Shown here piece after piece: positions 19,291-28,100 of a stretch of DNA of 64,000 nt; position 1 is the stretch's first letter, and every line of letters starts with the position of its first letter. The stretch is from contig JBGCGD010000003.1 of NCBI GenBank assembly GCA_045110515.1, forward strand, positions 1 to 64,000. Reading direction: 5' to 3'. The notes beneath the pieces are model-generated. The model had not been told where the DNA came from. It did no database searches and saw only the letters and a program-made list of their open reading frames with translations. This DNA is from Granulosicoccus sp045110515. GTDB taxonomy: Bacteria; Pseudomonadota; Gammaproteobacteria; Granulosicoccales; Granulosicoccaceae. Made by a program: the position numbers and the translations under genes.

Positions 19291-19866
19291 GCTTGCCATA
19301 ACCTGACGATGATGTCGTCTGCACTTGGATTCGTAGCGATCGTTACCGCCAATCTCCACCTGCGCACCTGAGGCTATAGCTTCTCCCGCCTCATTGACTC
19401 GCACAGTCATGGTAGCTTTTCGGCCACAGGTGCAAACCGTTTTAAGTTCGGATAACTTATCGGCGATGGCAAGAAGCCTGGTTGAGCCGGGAAACAACTC
19501 CCCTTGAAAGTCGGTGCGGATACCAAAGCACAATACCGGCACATTAAGCTCGTCAACAACTTGAGCCAGCTCATCGACTTGCTCTCGTGCCAGAAACTGC
19601 GCCTCATCAACCAAAACGCAAGCTAATGGTGTTTGCTCATGCTGTTGCTTTAACGGTTGATAGAATTTAGTTTGATCGTCAAAGAGTGCAGCAGATTCTT
19701 GCAGTCCAATGCGAGAGCGGATGACGCCCCGCCCAAATCGATCATCAATAGCAGCAGTGTACAGTGCCACTTGCATGCCTTGTTCGCGGTAGTTATGCGC
19801 TGACTGCAGCAAGGAGGTGGACTTACCCGCATTCATTGCAGAGTAGTAAAAATAGAGTTGTGCCAA
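19282..19866 (-). CDS. tdk: Thymidine kinase
   Basis: Type II thymidine kinase of the salvage pathway, 194 residues. The P-loop is YYSAMNAGKST near the start, the Walker B region CVLVDEAQFL, then CFGIRTDF and the zinc-type cysteines in CTCGRKATMTVR and SKCRRHH. The start is TTG at 19866; a GAGG ribosome site nine bases upstream, inside the end of the preceding mutarotase gene, supports it. The 3-base gap to the upstream gene suggests co-translation. Confidence 0.95.
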   Translation of the reverse strand: MAQLYFYYSAMNAGKSTSLLQSAHNYREQGMQVALYTAAIDDRFGRGVIRSRIGLQESAALFDDQTKFYQPLKQQHEQTPLACVLVDEAQFLAREQVDELAQVVDELNVPVLCFGIRTDFQGELFPGSTRLLAIADKLSELKTVCTCGRKATMTVRVNEAGEAIASGAQVEIGGNDRYESKCRRHHRQVMASAK

Positions 19867-19869
19867 CGA

Positions 19870-20322
19870 TCAAACCTCAGGTGGGACGACGCCTTTAGTC
19901 AAAATGAAGCAACCATAGAAACGTCGCTCCGTCGTTGCCAGTACGGCATAACTTGTACTGGCTTTATCATAAAACGCGAAGCGCTCTAGCGGTGAGAGTT
20001 TAAACCCTTCTCCTTCATGCTGATTGATTTTCGCCTGAACTTCTTGTTGAACGTGAGGTTGCGCATCCGGGTCGCCCACCACCTCCATACACTGGGCAGC
20101 GTTATCGATAAAGGTATCTAAGGGCAATAACGACAGAACAGCATCGGCCGCGTCCACAACATTTGCGCCGTCCATGCGAAGCACTTTGCCATGAGTGGTT
20201 TTTTTCGCCACACTTTCTGACGGAAAGTTCGCATCGGCCAGAACCAGTGTATCCCCGTGCCCCATGGCCGCCAGCACTTGCAACACATTGGGATTAAGCA
20301 GTGGGTTAATATTTTTTAACAC
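19870..20322 (-). CDS. RbsD/FucU family sugar mutarotase
   Basis: Small sugar-epimerising protein: starts LKNINPLLNPNVLQVLAAMGHGD, with LADANFPS and the final region FYDKASTSYAVLATTERRFYGCFILTKGV. The MGHGD and aspartate/phenylalanine pattern fits FucU (L-fucose mutarotase) somewhat better than RbsD (D-ribopyranase); the substrate is not determinable. The frame is open to a GTG at 20334, but AAGAGGTGG forms a strong ribosome site nine bases before the GTG at 20322, which gives about 150 residues. No sugar transporter or kinase for it is adjacent. Confidence 0.85.
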   Translation of the reverse strand: MLKNINPLLNPNVLQVLAAMGHGDTLVLADANFPSESVAKKTTHGKVLRMDGANVVDAADAVLSLLPLDTFIDNAAQCMEVVGDPDAQPHVQQEVQAKINQHEGEGFKLSPLERFAFYDKASTSYAVLATTERRFYGCFILTKGVVPPEV

Positions 20323-20394
20323 GGCTTTGGCCACCTCTTTAATTTGGCTAAGAGGTCACCACACTAAACCGACTGACTTAAGAGCGCAAGCGAA

Positions 20395-21552
20395 CTACCG
20401 GTGTCGCTTGCGACCTTGACGACGAAGCAACCCTACCACCGCTAAAAGTGGCAATAACAATAACGTGACGGCACCCGATTTTGATCTTGGCGTGTCGACG
20501 CCTGGCACTTCACCTGGCACTTCACCTGGCACTTCATCCGGGACTCGTAACTCCGGCAAGCTCAGATTTTCAATCGTGTTACTTTCCGAAGTGGGACTGC
20601 CACCAATGGTAGTTGAACCAGACATGGCATAAAAACGCGAATCAACTAATCCGCCTCCGCCCCCATGTCGACCAACCGTCATAGGAGGCAGGGTCTGCCA
20701 CGAATCAGTATCAACATCGTAGGCCTCTACGACTCGCAAAGCATCAATACTGGTATTGATTTCACCGCCAGCTACGATTACATGGCCATCGTACGTGATG
20801 GTCATGACACCACCCCGCCCTGTGGGTATGTCAGCACCAGAGGACCACTGCCCGGACGTAAAATCATAAACATCGGTTGCTAGCACCGGGTTGGCGGATG
20901 GGCTAGGCAATCGTGTTTGACGACCGCCAGCCGCTACTAATCGATCTTCCACCATAACTGCCGAGAAATGATCTCTAGCATTGGGTGCGTCTGCCAGTAT
21001 TACCCACTCTCCGGTAGCAGGGTCATATTCATCAAACCAAGCTACAGCTCCACCGTCATGCCCTTGGGTATTTCCACCGATAAGATATATTTTTTCATCT
21101 CTGACCACGGCGGCGGCACTACCTCGAAGCCTGGCCAACGGTTGAGTACCCTCGACCGACCAAGTATTTGTCGTGGTGTCGAAGACATGTATTTCAGGCA
21201 CTAGTTGCTCATTCGGATAGCAACACGTAAACGCACCCATAATGTAAATGTCACTACCAATCGCAACCGCCTGCATGTGATGGAGTTCCAGCGGCGCAGC
21301 ACCTAAATCGTCCCATTGCCGGGTATCCGTTGAATAGCGCTCCACAGAGCGGGTTCCGCGCCCCCCCAGCAAATACAGGGAATCACCCACAACGATTCCG
21401 GTAGCTTCGTGGCGAGGACTCAACAGCGAGCCGTCGCTACTGGTCTCAAGCTGCCATTGACTGTCCACGGTCAGCGCAGCACTGGCAAATGCTGACATCG
21501 CCAGACAGGTCGCAAGCATGGAAAAATTAAGAGTTCGGCTAATTAGTTTCAT
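20395..21552 (-). CDS. Secreted kelch-repeat protein with C-terminal anchor
   Basis: A 385-residue exported protein. A signal peptide ends near residue 25 (AFASAALT). Five or more kelch repeats follow (GDSLYLLGGRGTRSVERYS, GSDIYIMGAF, DEKIYLIGGNT, EDRLVAAGGRQT, DGHVIVAGGE), predicting a beta-propeller. Next comes a VPGE repeat linker, then a hydrophobic stretch (VTLLLLPLLAVVGLL) and a basic tail RRQGRKRHR. That tripartite end resembles CTERM-type sorting signals cut by rhombosortase or exosortase. Function and target are unknown. It may be the surface partner of the mutarotase gene 60 bp downstream, but there is no direct evidence. Confidence 0.8.
   Translation of the reverse strand: MKLISRTLNFSMLATCLAMSAFASAALTVDSQWQLETSSDGSLLSPRHEATGIVVGDSLYLLGGRGTRSVERYSTDTRQWDDLGAAPLELHHMQAVAIGSDIYIMGAFTCCYPNEQLVPEIHVFDTTTNTWSVEGTQPLARLRGSAAAVVRDEKIYLIGGNTQGHDGGAVAWFDEYDPATGEWVILADAPNARDHFSAVMVEDRLVAAGGRQTRLPSPSANPVLATDVYDFTSGQWSSGADIPTGRGGVMTITYDGHVIVAGGEINTSIDALRVVEAYDVDTDSWQTLPPMTVGRHGGGGGLVDSRFYAMSGSTTIGGSPTSESNTIENLSLPELRVPDEVPGEVPGEVPGVDTPRSKSGAVTLLLLPLLAVVGLLRRQGRKRHR
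20501..20536 (-). repeat. Three tandem 12-bp repeats in the kelch gene
   Basis: CCTGGCACTTCA occurs three times in a row, encoding the EVPG units of the linker just before the C-terminal membrane anchor. The unit number may vary between strains through slipped-strand changes. Confidence 0.85.
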
Positions 21553-21883
21553 GCCCTGTTAACGGCAAGTTCCTAAAATTCCGATGTGATGTCGGTAACA
21601 AGGTTGTTGATTACGGTGTGATGGGCACCTCAACATGCAAAGCATCACTCATTGCGCAATCTTTACTAACGACGACCATAAAAGCCAACGTGAACAAGCT
21701 TAAATCTGCTTGAGTCGACATCCGGTAGAACACACGAGAACCATCACATTAAAGCGTGCTTAATTTTATTATTTTTGACAGATTTCACACCAGCGATTTT
21801 CCAGCAGACCCAGTCTGCTTTTACCGCCCCATGTGAACATTATTTAATCAACTTGTCACCGAATGCGTCGATAACTAATTATC
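21553..21883. other. Intergenic region between divergent kelch and exostosin genes
   Basis: A 331 bp stretch without a convincing gene. It must hold promoters for both directions. A TTGACA at 21775-21780 fits a -35 box for the plus-strand glycosyltransferase, but I see no well-spaced -10. An AT-rich run (TTAATTTTATTATTTTTG) precedes it. Confidence 0.4.
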
Positions 21884-22834
21884 ATGAAACTATTTCTGAC
21901 ATCTGCATACAGCACACACACGGGCTTAGATGTCCTTCGTCAATATGCTGCCTTAGACTCAGTGGGAAATCATTGCATTAGCGATAACCCTGAAGCAGCC
22001 GATGCCATCTTATTTGTTGAAAACACACAGTTTGACGACATTTTATTCAGAGCGCTACTAAACCACGAACTCATAAAGAAGTTCCCTGAAAAGGTCTTCA
22101 TGTACAACGAAATGGATCGTCCTTGGGATGTATTACCGGGGCTGTATTGTTGCATGACCCGCAAACATATCAATAGTGACAGGCATGCCGCCTTCGCATA
22201 CTTGTACACCCCAAATCCCTACATCAAAGATATTCACGCAAAAGAAATCGACAAGCAATGGCTCTACTCATTCATGGGCAGCATGAGTCACTCTTGCCGC
22301 CGCACCATCATGAAATTGGATCATCCAGATGGTCATGTGCAAGACACTTCAGACTTCAACGTGTGGCGCAGCAATCGTACGCAAATGGAAGCACGTGGTA
22401 AATCCTATGCCAATAATTTAGCGGCAAGTCAATTTATCTTGTGCCCTAGAGGTATCGGATGCTCATCAATTCGTTTGTACGAAACGTTAGAAGCCGGCAG
22501 AGTTCCAGTCATTGTTTCCGACGACTGGGTACCACCTGCTGAAACAGATTGGAGCTTTGCTCTAAAAGTAGAGGAGCGTCGAATCGCTTCTATCCCCGGC
22601 ATTTTGAAAAGTCTGCAAGGTGAATCGGAAGAGCGCGGATATGCTGCTAGGCAAGCATGGGAGGCGAGTTATGCTCCACAGACTCTGTTCAACACGGTCT
22701 GTGAATCGTTAAGCGTATTAGTGGAAGGCAAGGCCTATCGACACAAAAGCTCACAGGGTGCAAACTTGCAAAAGTGGATTACAACCGGCGGACTTTTCAC
22801 TCGAAGTGCGGCGCAGCGATTGCGCGGTTGCTGA
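21884..22834 (+). CDS. Exostosin-family glycosyltransferase
   Basis: A 316-residue GT47-like protein. The diagnostic block near residues 187-222 reads ILCPRGIGCSSIRLYETLEAGRV and PVIVSDDWVPP, the usual exostosin nucleotide-sugar binding region. No signal peptide or membrane span is visible, so it is probably cytoplasmic or peripheral. In plants and animals GT47 enzymes transfer glucuronic acid, galacturonic acid, xylose or galactose. The substrate here is unknown. It stands alone on the plus strand and converges on the nucleotidyltransferase gene, which may supply its donor. Confidence 0.8.
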   Translation: MKLFLTSAYSTHTGLDVLRQYAALDSVGNHCISDNPEAADAILFVENTQFDDILFRALLNHELIKKFPEKVFMYNEMDRPWDVLPGLYCCMTRKHINSDRHAAFAYLYTPNPYIKDIHAKEIDKQWLYSFMGSMSHSCRRTIMKLDHPDGHVQDTSDFNVWRSNRTQMEARGKSYANNLAASQFILCPRGIGCSSIRLYETLEAGRVPVIVSDDWVPPAETDWSFALKVEERRIASIPGILKSLQGESEERGYAARQAWEASYAPQTLFNTVCESLSVLVEGKAYRHKSSQGANLQKWITTGGLFTRSAAQRLRGC

Positions 22835-22875
22835 GGTATATCGGCGAACGCTGTTTACCAGATAAGGTGTTCAAA

Positions 22876-23604
22876 CTAACTACGTTGCGGCGGCTGCCAT
22901 TCATTCGGTGCGCATTGTATTAAACCCCTTGCTGAACCACCATTTGCCAACCACTCATTGATCGCGTATTGAATCTCTGTCTCGCCTCTTTGAGAAAGCG
23001 GAACAGCAGCGATATACGGTGCAATAGTTGATGGTAAGACAAACGTTAGGTTTGCACCTATCGAACTCGGCGCAGTCCCAGGTGCAGGCTTTTCAACAAT
23101 TTCTTCAATGGTCTTGTCGTCACCAAATCGTACGCTTGAACGCTCAGCCAATTCACTCTCTGGCAATGCTTTTAAACTCACTGTAATTTCAGCCGTATGA
23201 TCCGCATGATACTTTAGTAGATCACCAAAGAAACTTTCGGGTACGAGATAATCAGTGGCGCTTAAAATGTACGGCTGTTGCATGATATCTGGGTACGTTT
23301 CAATGGCGCATTGCATGGCGTTAGCCGTACCCTTTAATGCAGGTTGTCTAACACAGCTTACCAGCTGTTCTGAAGACTGCGCTCGACACTTTGCATACTC
23401 TTCTACTTGCTCATGCAAATGATGAGTGACTAGTACAACCTCATCGACCCCCGCCATTTGCAAAGAGTCCATGACGTAGTCCAATGTCGGTTTTCCCAAA
23501 TGCTTCAACAGCGGTTTAGGTGTATTGTCGGTGTACGGCCTTAACCGTTTACCACGACCCGCTGCGAGGAGGACTGCCCGCCTTACTATGGGTTTAGCGC
23601 TCAC
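22876..23604 (-). CDS. Sugar-1-phosphate nucleotidyltransferase
   Basis: NTP-transferase family protein of 242 residues that makes an NDP-sugar from a sugar-1-phosphate. The signature is LLAAGRGKRLRPYTDNTPKPLL near the N-terminus; SATDYLVPESFF holds the metal-binding aspartate and VEKP the sugar-binding lysine. There is no C-terminal left-handed beta-helix, so it is not GlmU-like. It starts at a GTG that overlaps the kinase stop (GTGA), so the two are likely made together and act in series. Confidence 0.85.
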   Translation of the reverse strand: MSAKPIVRRAVLLAAGRGKRLRPYTDNTPKPLLKHLGKPTLDYVMDSLQMAGVDEVVLVTHHLHEQVEEYAKCRAQSSEQLVSCVRQPALKGTANAMQCAIETYPDIMQQPYILSATDYLVPESFFGDLLKYHADHTAEITVSLKALPESELAERSSVRFGDDKTIEEIVEKPAPGTAPSSIGANLTFVLPSTIAPYIAAVPLSQRGETEIQYAINEWLANGGSARGLIQCAPNEWQPPQRS

Positions 23605-24806
23605 AGTTGAAGTACTCGCACAGTGCTTTCAGATTCGGCAATTAGCACCTTTGCAATTCCTTGTAACTCAGGATAGCGCTCTAGGTATTTTGCAAGCAGC
23701 GTGTCGGCGATCATTTCGACCTTGTCTGCGTCTACAAGCATAAACAAACAGCCGCCATATCCTCCACCACTAAACCGATTTCCATGGACGCCAGGGATGT
23801 CCCTAGCAATGTCATGTAACGCAATTAGCCATTCACTCCCACTCTCATAGTGATAAATAGAACTCTGACAGGATTCATTCATAAGCTCACCGAACCGGCT
23901 GATATTTCCTTCCCGCCATGCCTTCGCTCCCTCTTGCACCCTTACCATTTCACTAAACACATGTTTAGCCCTACCGGCGATAGGCTCGGGTAAACCATCT
24001 AGCATCGCCGGTTGCCGGCATCGAACAGGCACCTCACCTAAGTGCTTCGCACCCGAGTGGAGTATTTCGGCTGCTTGTTGACATTCAGCAACGCGAGTAT
24101 TGAATGAAGACCCACCCAAGTCTCTGGATACTCCGGAGTAGCACAAAAGAAATCGGTATTGATCCGACAAAGGCGGATCTTTTATGGGCAACGCGGCGAC
24201 ATTCTTTACATCGAGCTTTACGATATGCTCTTGCTGGCCAAAAACAATGGACATCTGATCTTGAATACCATTGTTCAACCCTCGGTAATCATTCTCGACA
24301 CGTCGTGACAACTCCACCAACTCCTCACTAGATAAATGGATACTATTGACGTCGGCTAGCGCAGAGAGGTAAGCGAGAATAACCGATGCAGATGAGCTCA
24401 GCCCGCAACTGACCATAGTGCCGAAAACTACCGCTTCAAAACCTTTCTCGAGTGGTGAAAAATCATATAGAGCGGCGCTTGATGCTCGTGCCATAGAGTC
24501 CCAGCCAAATTCGTCTTCCGTTTCAACCGGCAGGAAGCGTGTATGTTGCCAATCGTCATTGTTGATTCGCGCATAAACTATTGAGGATAGCCCGCTTGCC
24601 GGCCAGAAACACAACACCGTATATTGGTTTAAACAACGCGCAAGTACTTCACCGCCCTGGTGGTCAATGTGCGCACCTAGAGGATTGAACCGGTAGGGAG
24701 AAACAACAACCTTAGGCTGGCTTTGCCTACCGGTTAGTCGGCGCGCTTGATGCACACAGTCATCGATCAACTCCCTGATCGACTGCGCATTCAGACTGCT
24801 TGTCAT
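23601..24806 (-). CDS. GHMP sugar 1-kinase, galacturonokinase-like
   Basis: A 401-residue GHMP kinase that should phosphorylate a hexose at C1. Motif 1 is YRFNPLGAHIDHQGG, motif 2 CGLSSSASVILAYL and motif 3 GGGYGGCLF. The PLGAHIDHQGG version, with ENDYRGLNNGIQDQ, resembles plant galacturonokinase as I recall it, rather than GEHTDYN of galactokinase. D-galacturonate is thus the best guess; galactose or L-fucose remain possible. It is the first gene of a two-gene unit with the nucleotidyltransferase, which looks like a sugar salvage pathway (sugar to sugar-1-P to NDP-sugar). Confidence 0.75.
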   Translation of the reverse strand: MTSSLNAQSIRELIDDCVHQARRLTGRQSQPKVVVSPYRFNPLGAHIDHQGGEVLARCLNQYTVLCFWPASGLSSIVYARINNDDWQHTRFLPVETEDEFGWDSMARASSAALYDFSPLEKGFEAVVFGTMVSCGLSSSASVILAYLSALADVNSIHLSSEELVELSRRVENDYRGLNNGIQDQMSIVFGQQEHIVKLDVKNVAALPIKDPPLSDQYRFLLCYSGVSRDLGGSSFNTRVAECQQAAEILHSGAKHLGEVPVRCRQPAMLDGLPEPIAGRAKHVFSEMVRVQEGAKAWREGNISRFGELMNESCQSSIYHYESGSEWLIALHDIARDIPGVHGNRFSGGGYGGCLFMLVDADKVEMIADTLLAKYLERYPELQGIAKVLIAESESTVRVLQL

Positions 24807-24913
24807 AACAGCTACTCATATCCCGAGTCAGAAGCATCTTAGTTTGCAACACTCGGTGCTATTTGCGCAAACTAACCCACTGAACGACTCACCACTTTCA
24901 CGCGGTGGGGATA

Positions 24914-26080
24914 TTAGCCGAATTTCCGCTCGTTCAGATTAGTGTCTTCTAAAAACATTTCCCCAGGCTTAATTTCATCGAGCACTCCCATGTTACTTGT
25001 AGAGTCGAGTTTTATCCTGAGCCGCAAGTCATTCACTGAGTCTGCATTGCGCATCGCCTCCTCAATGGTGATTGCGTTCTCTTTAAGCAATTCAAATAAG
25101 GAGTTGTCAAACGTACACATCCCCTGCTCCTCACTCCGTTTCATGAGATCTTTCATTTCATTAACCTCACCACGCATGATCAAATCGGCCATAAGCGGGG
25201 TGTTGAGTAACACCTCAACCGCTGCACGCCTGCCTTTTCCACTCGGTGTTGGTAGAAGGCGCTGCGAGATAAACGCTTTGATGTTTAATGAAAGGTCCAA
25301 CAGCAATTGTTTATGACGGGCTTCGGGGAAGAAATTGATGATACGGTCAAGCGCCTGGTTAGTATTGTTAGCATGCAAAGTTGCCAGGCAAAGATGCCCT
25401 GTTTCAGCAAACGCAATAGCATGCTCCATGGTCTTTTGATCTCGAATCTCACCAATTAGAATGACATCAGGGGCTTGACGCAAGGTATTTTTCAGCGCAA
25501 TTTCAAAAGATTCTGTGTCTGTCCCGACTTCCCGTTGGGTGACAATGCAACCCTTGTGTTGATGTACAAATTCAACAGGGTCTTCTACGGTGATAATATG
25601 CCCGTTGGAATTTGCATTTCGGTAGTCGATTAAGGAGGCGAGACTGGTAGATTTACCTGAGCCGGTACCACCTACAAATATCACCAAACCACGTTTAGTC
25701 ATCGCTATCTGGCTCAGGATATCTGGCAGATGCAAATCAGCAAAAGAAGGGATGTCGTTGGGGATGATCCTAACGACCAACCCTGCACTTCCGCGCTGCA
25801 CCAACGCATTCACTCGAAAGCGGGATATCTTAGGCAGTGCAATCGCAAAATTACATTCTTTGTTTTTTTTGAAATAGTCTTTCTCAAAATCAGTCATCAA
25901 ACACTGAGTTAGAGCCAGCGTGTGCTCCGGGGTGAGGATTTTATTCATAACCGGGCTAACTTTTCCATGGATTCTCATGGATGGCGCTGCACCTGCAATG
26001 ATAAATAGATCTGATCCACCTTTTTTACACAAGCTGACAAGCAGCTCGTCCATAAAACGCTTCGCAACCTTAAGATCCAT
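24914..26080 (-). CDS. pilU: Type IV pilus retraction ATPase PilU
   Basis: Hexameric secretion-type ATPase assisting PilT in pilus retraction at the inner membrane. Walker A FVGGTGSGKSTS, the Asp box DPVEFVH, Walker B ILIGEIRDQKTMEHAIAFAETGHLCLATLHAN. The C-terminal tail (PGEMFLEDTNLNERKFG) extends past that of PilT, as usual for PilU. I place the start at the ATG at 26080 (388 residues) rather than an adjacent TTG. It follows pilT with a 50 bp gap. Confidence 0.93.
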   Translation of the reverse strand: MDLKVAKRFMDELLVSLCKKGGSDLFIIAGAAPSMRIHGKVSPVMNKILTPEHTLALTQCLMTDFEKDYFKKNKECNFAIALPKISRFRVNALVQRGSAGLVVRIIPNDIPSFADLHLPDILSQIAMTKRGLVIFVGGTGSGKSTSLASLIDYRNANSNGHIITVEDPVEFVHQHKGCIVTQREVGTDTESFEIALKNTLRQAPDVILIGEIRDQKTMEHAIAFAETGHLCLATLHANNTNQALDRIINFFPEARHKQLLLDLSLNIKAFISQRLLPTPSGKGRRAAVEVLLNTPLMADLIMRGEVNEMKDLMKRSEEQGMCTFDNSLFELLKENAITIEEAMRNADSVNDLRLRIKLDSTSNMGVLDEIKPGEMFLEDTNLNERKFG

Positions 26081-26130
26081 CAATCATTCTCCACCATTAC
26101 AAATTTCGCCTGTTTCCGTGAAACTTTTGA

Positions 26131-27168
26131 TTACATCAAGCTATCAGGATTTGCCGCTTTTAGTTTCGCTTCAGCCAGCTCTACCTGACCGCGGTTAACA
26201 AGCTCTTTCAAATTTTGATCCAGAGTCTGCATACCATGCGACTGACCGGTCTGAATAGCCGAGTACATTTGCGCAACCTTGTCCTCTCGGATAAGATTTC
26301 GGATCGCTGGCGTGCCCATCATAATTTCGTGGGCAGCGACACGTCCGCCACCCACCTTCTTCATTAGTGTCTGTGAGACAACCGCTCGCAATGACTCTGA
26401 CAACATAGAGCGAACCATTGGCTTCTCGCCTGCTGGAAAAACATCGACAATTCGATCCACTGTCTTGGCAGCTGAACTGGTGTGTAGCGTTCCAAACACT
26501 AAATGCCCGGTTTCTGCCGCAGACAATGCCAGTGATATGGTTTCCTGGTCGCGCATCTCACCAACGAGAATGACATCAGGATCTTCACGCAGTGCGGAGC
26601 GGAGCGCCACACCGAATCCGAGCGTATCGCGATGAACTTCGCGCTGGTTAATCAGACACTTTTTACTTTCATGAACAAATTCTATGGGATCTTCAATCGT
26701 CAGGATGTGACCTAACTCCGACTCGTTCTTATAGTCCATCATAGCGGCTAACGTCGTTGACTTACCTGAACCTGTCGGCCCCGTTACAAGCACGATGCCA
26801 CGTGGCAGTGAAGCAATTTCCTTGAAGATTTTAGGTGCACCCAGGCTCTCCAAGGAAAGAATCTCTGTCGGAATCGTTCTGAACACAGCGCCACAGCCGC
26901 GATTCTGATTAAAGGCGTTAACACGGAATCGAGCTGTTTCAGGAATTTCAAAAGAGAAGTCAGTTTCCAACTTTTCTTCAAATTCTTTTCTTTGCTTGTC
27001 ATTCATGATGTCGTACACCATGGCTTGCACGGAGGCGTGATCAAGTGAAGGCACGTTTACGCGCCGCATATCCCCGTCCACGCGTATCATAGGCGGCAAG
27101 CCGGCAGACAGATGCAAATCTGACGCGCCATGCTTTACACCAAATGTCAGAAGCTGAGCGATATCCAT
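26131..27168 (-). CDS. pilT: Type IV pilus retraction ATPase PilT
   Basis: Main retraction motor of type IV pili. Starts MDIAQLLTFGVKHGASDLHLSAG, then Walker A VTGPTGSGKSTT, Asp box DPIEFVH, Walker B ILVGEMRDQETI and the AAETGHLVFGTLHT His box, all intact. The frame is open to 27240, but the ATG at 27168 matches the known N-terminus and has AAAGG upstream, giving 345 residues, the normal length. Divergent from yggS across about 180 bp that holds promoters for both. Confidence 0.95.
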   Translation of the reverse strand: MDIAQLLTFGVKHGASDLHLSAGLPPMIRVDGDMRRVNVPSLDHASVQAMVYDIMNDKQRKEFEEKLETDFSFEIPETARFRVNAFNQNRGCGAVFRTIPTEILSLESLGAPKIFKEIASLPRGIVLVTGPTGSGKSTTLAAMMDYKNESELGHILTIEDPIEFVHESKKCLINQREVHRDTLGFGVALRSALREDPDVILVGEMRDQETISLALSAAETGHLVFGTLHTSSAAKTVDRIVDVFPAGEKPMVRSMLSESLRAVVSQTLMKKVGGGRVAAHEIMMGTPAIRNLIREDKVAQMYSAIQTGQSHGMQTLDQNLKELVNRGQVELAEAKLKAANPDSLM

Positions 27169-27352
27169 GGAACTTACCTTTTCTGATTCGGGGCAGACCT
27201 TTATGGCCAGCCAATGTGAGAAGAAACTCGAACGCGACACAACAGGTATACGTCCCTGTCTAGTGTCGGCATCGCAACGCTTTTTCTTAGTTAACCCCTA
27301 ACCCGACTACCCTGTCCCACTGGCTTAACTAACCTTACAGAGGCCCCTTTTC

Positions 27353-28051
27353 GTGACCGACACCACATCTTCCACGGCAATGTCGCTAGAGCGAGTAACG
27401 CAAGAGCTACGTGAATTTGAAAAAAAACATGCCCGGGCAAGTGGCAGTGTAAATTTGCTCGCTGTCAGTAAACGAAAACCCATCAGCGCGATACAGGAGG
27501 CAATGAGCGCCGGACAGCGCTCGTTCGGTGAAAATTACGTCGATGAGGGCGTAGAGAAAATACAGGCAATCAATGACAGCTCCATCGAGTGGCATTTTAT
27601 CGGTGCCATACAGTCCAGAAAATGTGGGCAAATAGCGCAACATTTCAGCTGGGTTCACGGGATCGATCGTTTAAAGGTTGCCACCCGCTTGTCTAACGCG
27701 CGGCCCGAAGGTGCACCACCACTCAATATTTGCCTGCAAGTTAACCTCGATGGCGAGGCAAGCAAGGCCGGCATACCAGAGAGTGAGATAAAAGAACTTG
27801 CCTTGGCATGCACGGTGCTGCCGGGGGTTAGAGTTCGCGGCCTTATGGCAATCCCGGCCCCACGCGACAACTTCACTGATCAGCGTGAGGTCTTCGCACG
27901 TCTACGTAATGCACTGCACTCACTTAAAAACGAATTACCGGAGCTGGATACACTATCAATGGGCATGAGTGCAGATATGGAAGCCGCTGTTGCCGAAGGT
28001 GCAACCATCGTCAGAGTGGGAACTGCGATATTCGGTGCTCGCGACAAATGA
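27353..28051 (+). CDS. yggS: YggS-type pyridoxal phosphate homeostasis protein
   Basis: PLP-binding, alanine-racemase-fold protein of 232 residues that helps balance vitamin B6 pools. VNLLAVSKRKP carries the PLP lysine region, followed by GQRSFGENYVDEG, IEWHFIGAIQSRK, LQVNLDGEASKAG, LSMGMSADMEAAVAEGATIVRVGTAIFG, all diagnostic. The start is GTG. Upstream of proC and yggT as in many proteobacteria, but here a transaldolase gene intervenes. Confidence 0.94.
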   Translation: MTDTTSSTAMSLERVTQELREFEKKHARASGSVNLLAVSKRKPISAIQEAMSAGQRSFGENYVDEGVEKIQAINDSSIEWHFIGAIQSRKCGQIAQHFSWVHGIDRLKVATRLSNARPEGAPPLNICLQVNLDGEASKAGIPESEIKELALACTVLPGVRVRGLMAIPAPRDNFTDQREVFARLRNALHSLKNELPELDTLSMGMSADMEAAVAEGATIVRVGTAIFGARDK

Positions 28052-28100
28052 CACCGACGCATTCTTGTTAAACTAGTTACATCTAAACAGGTAAATCATC

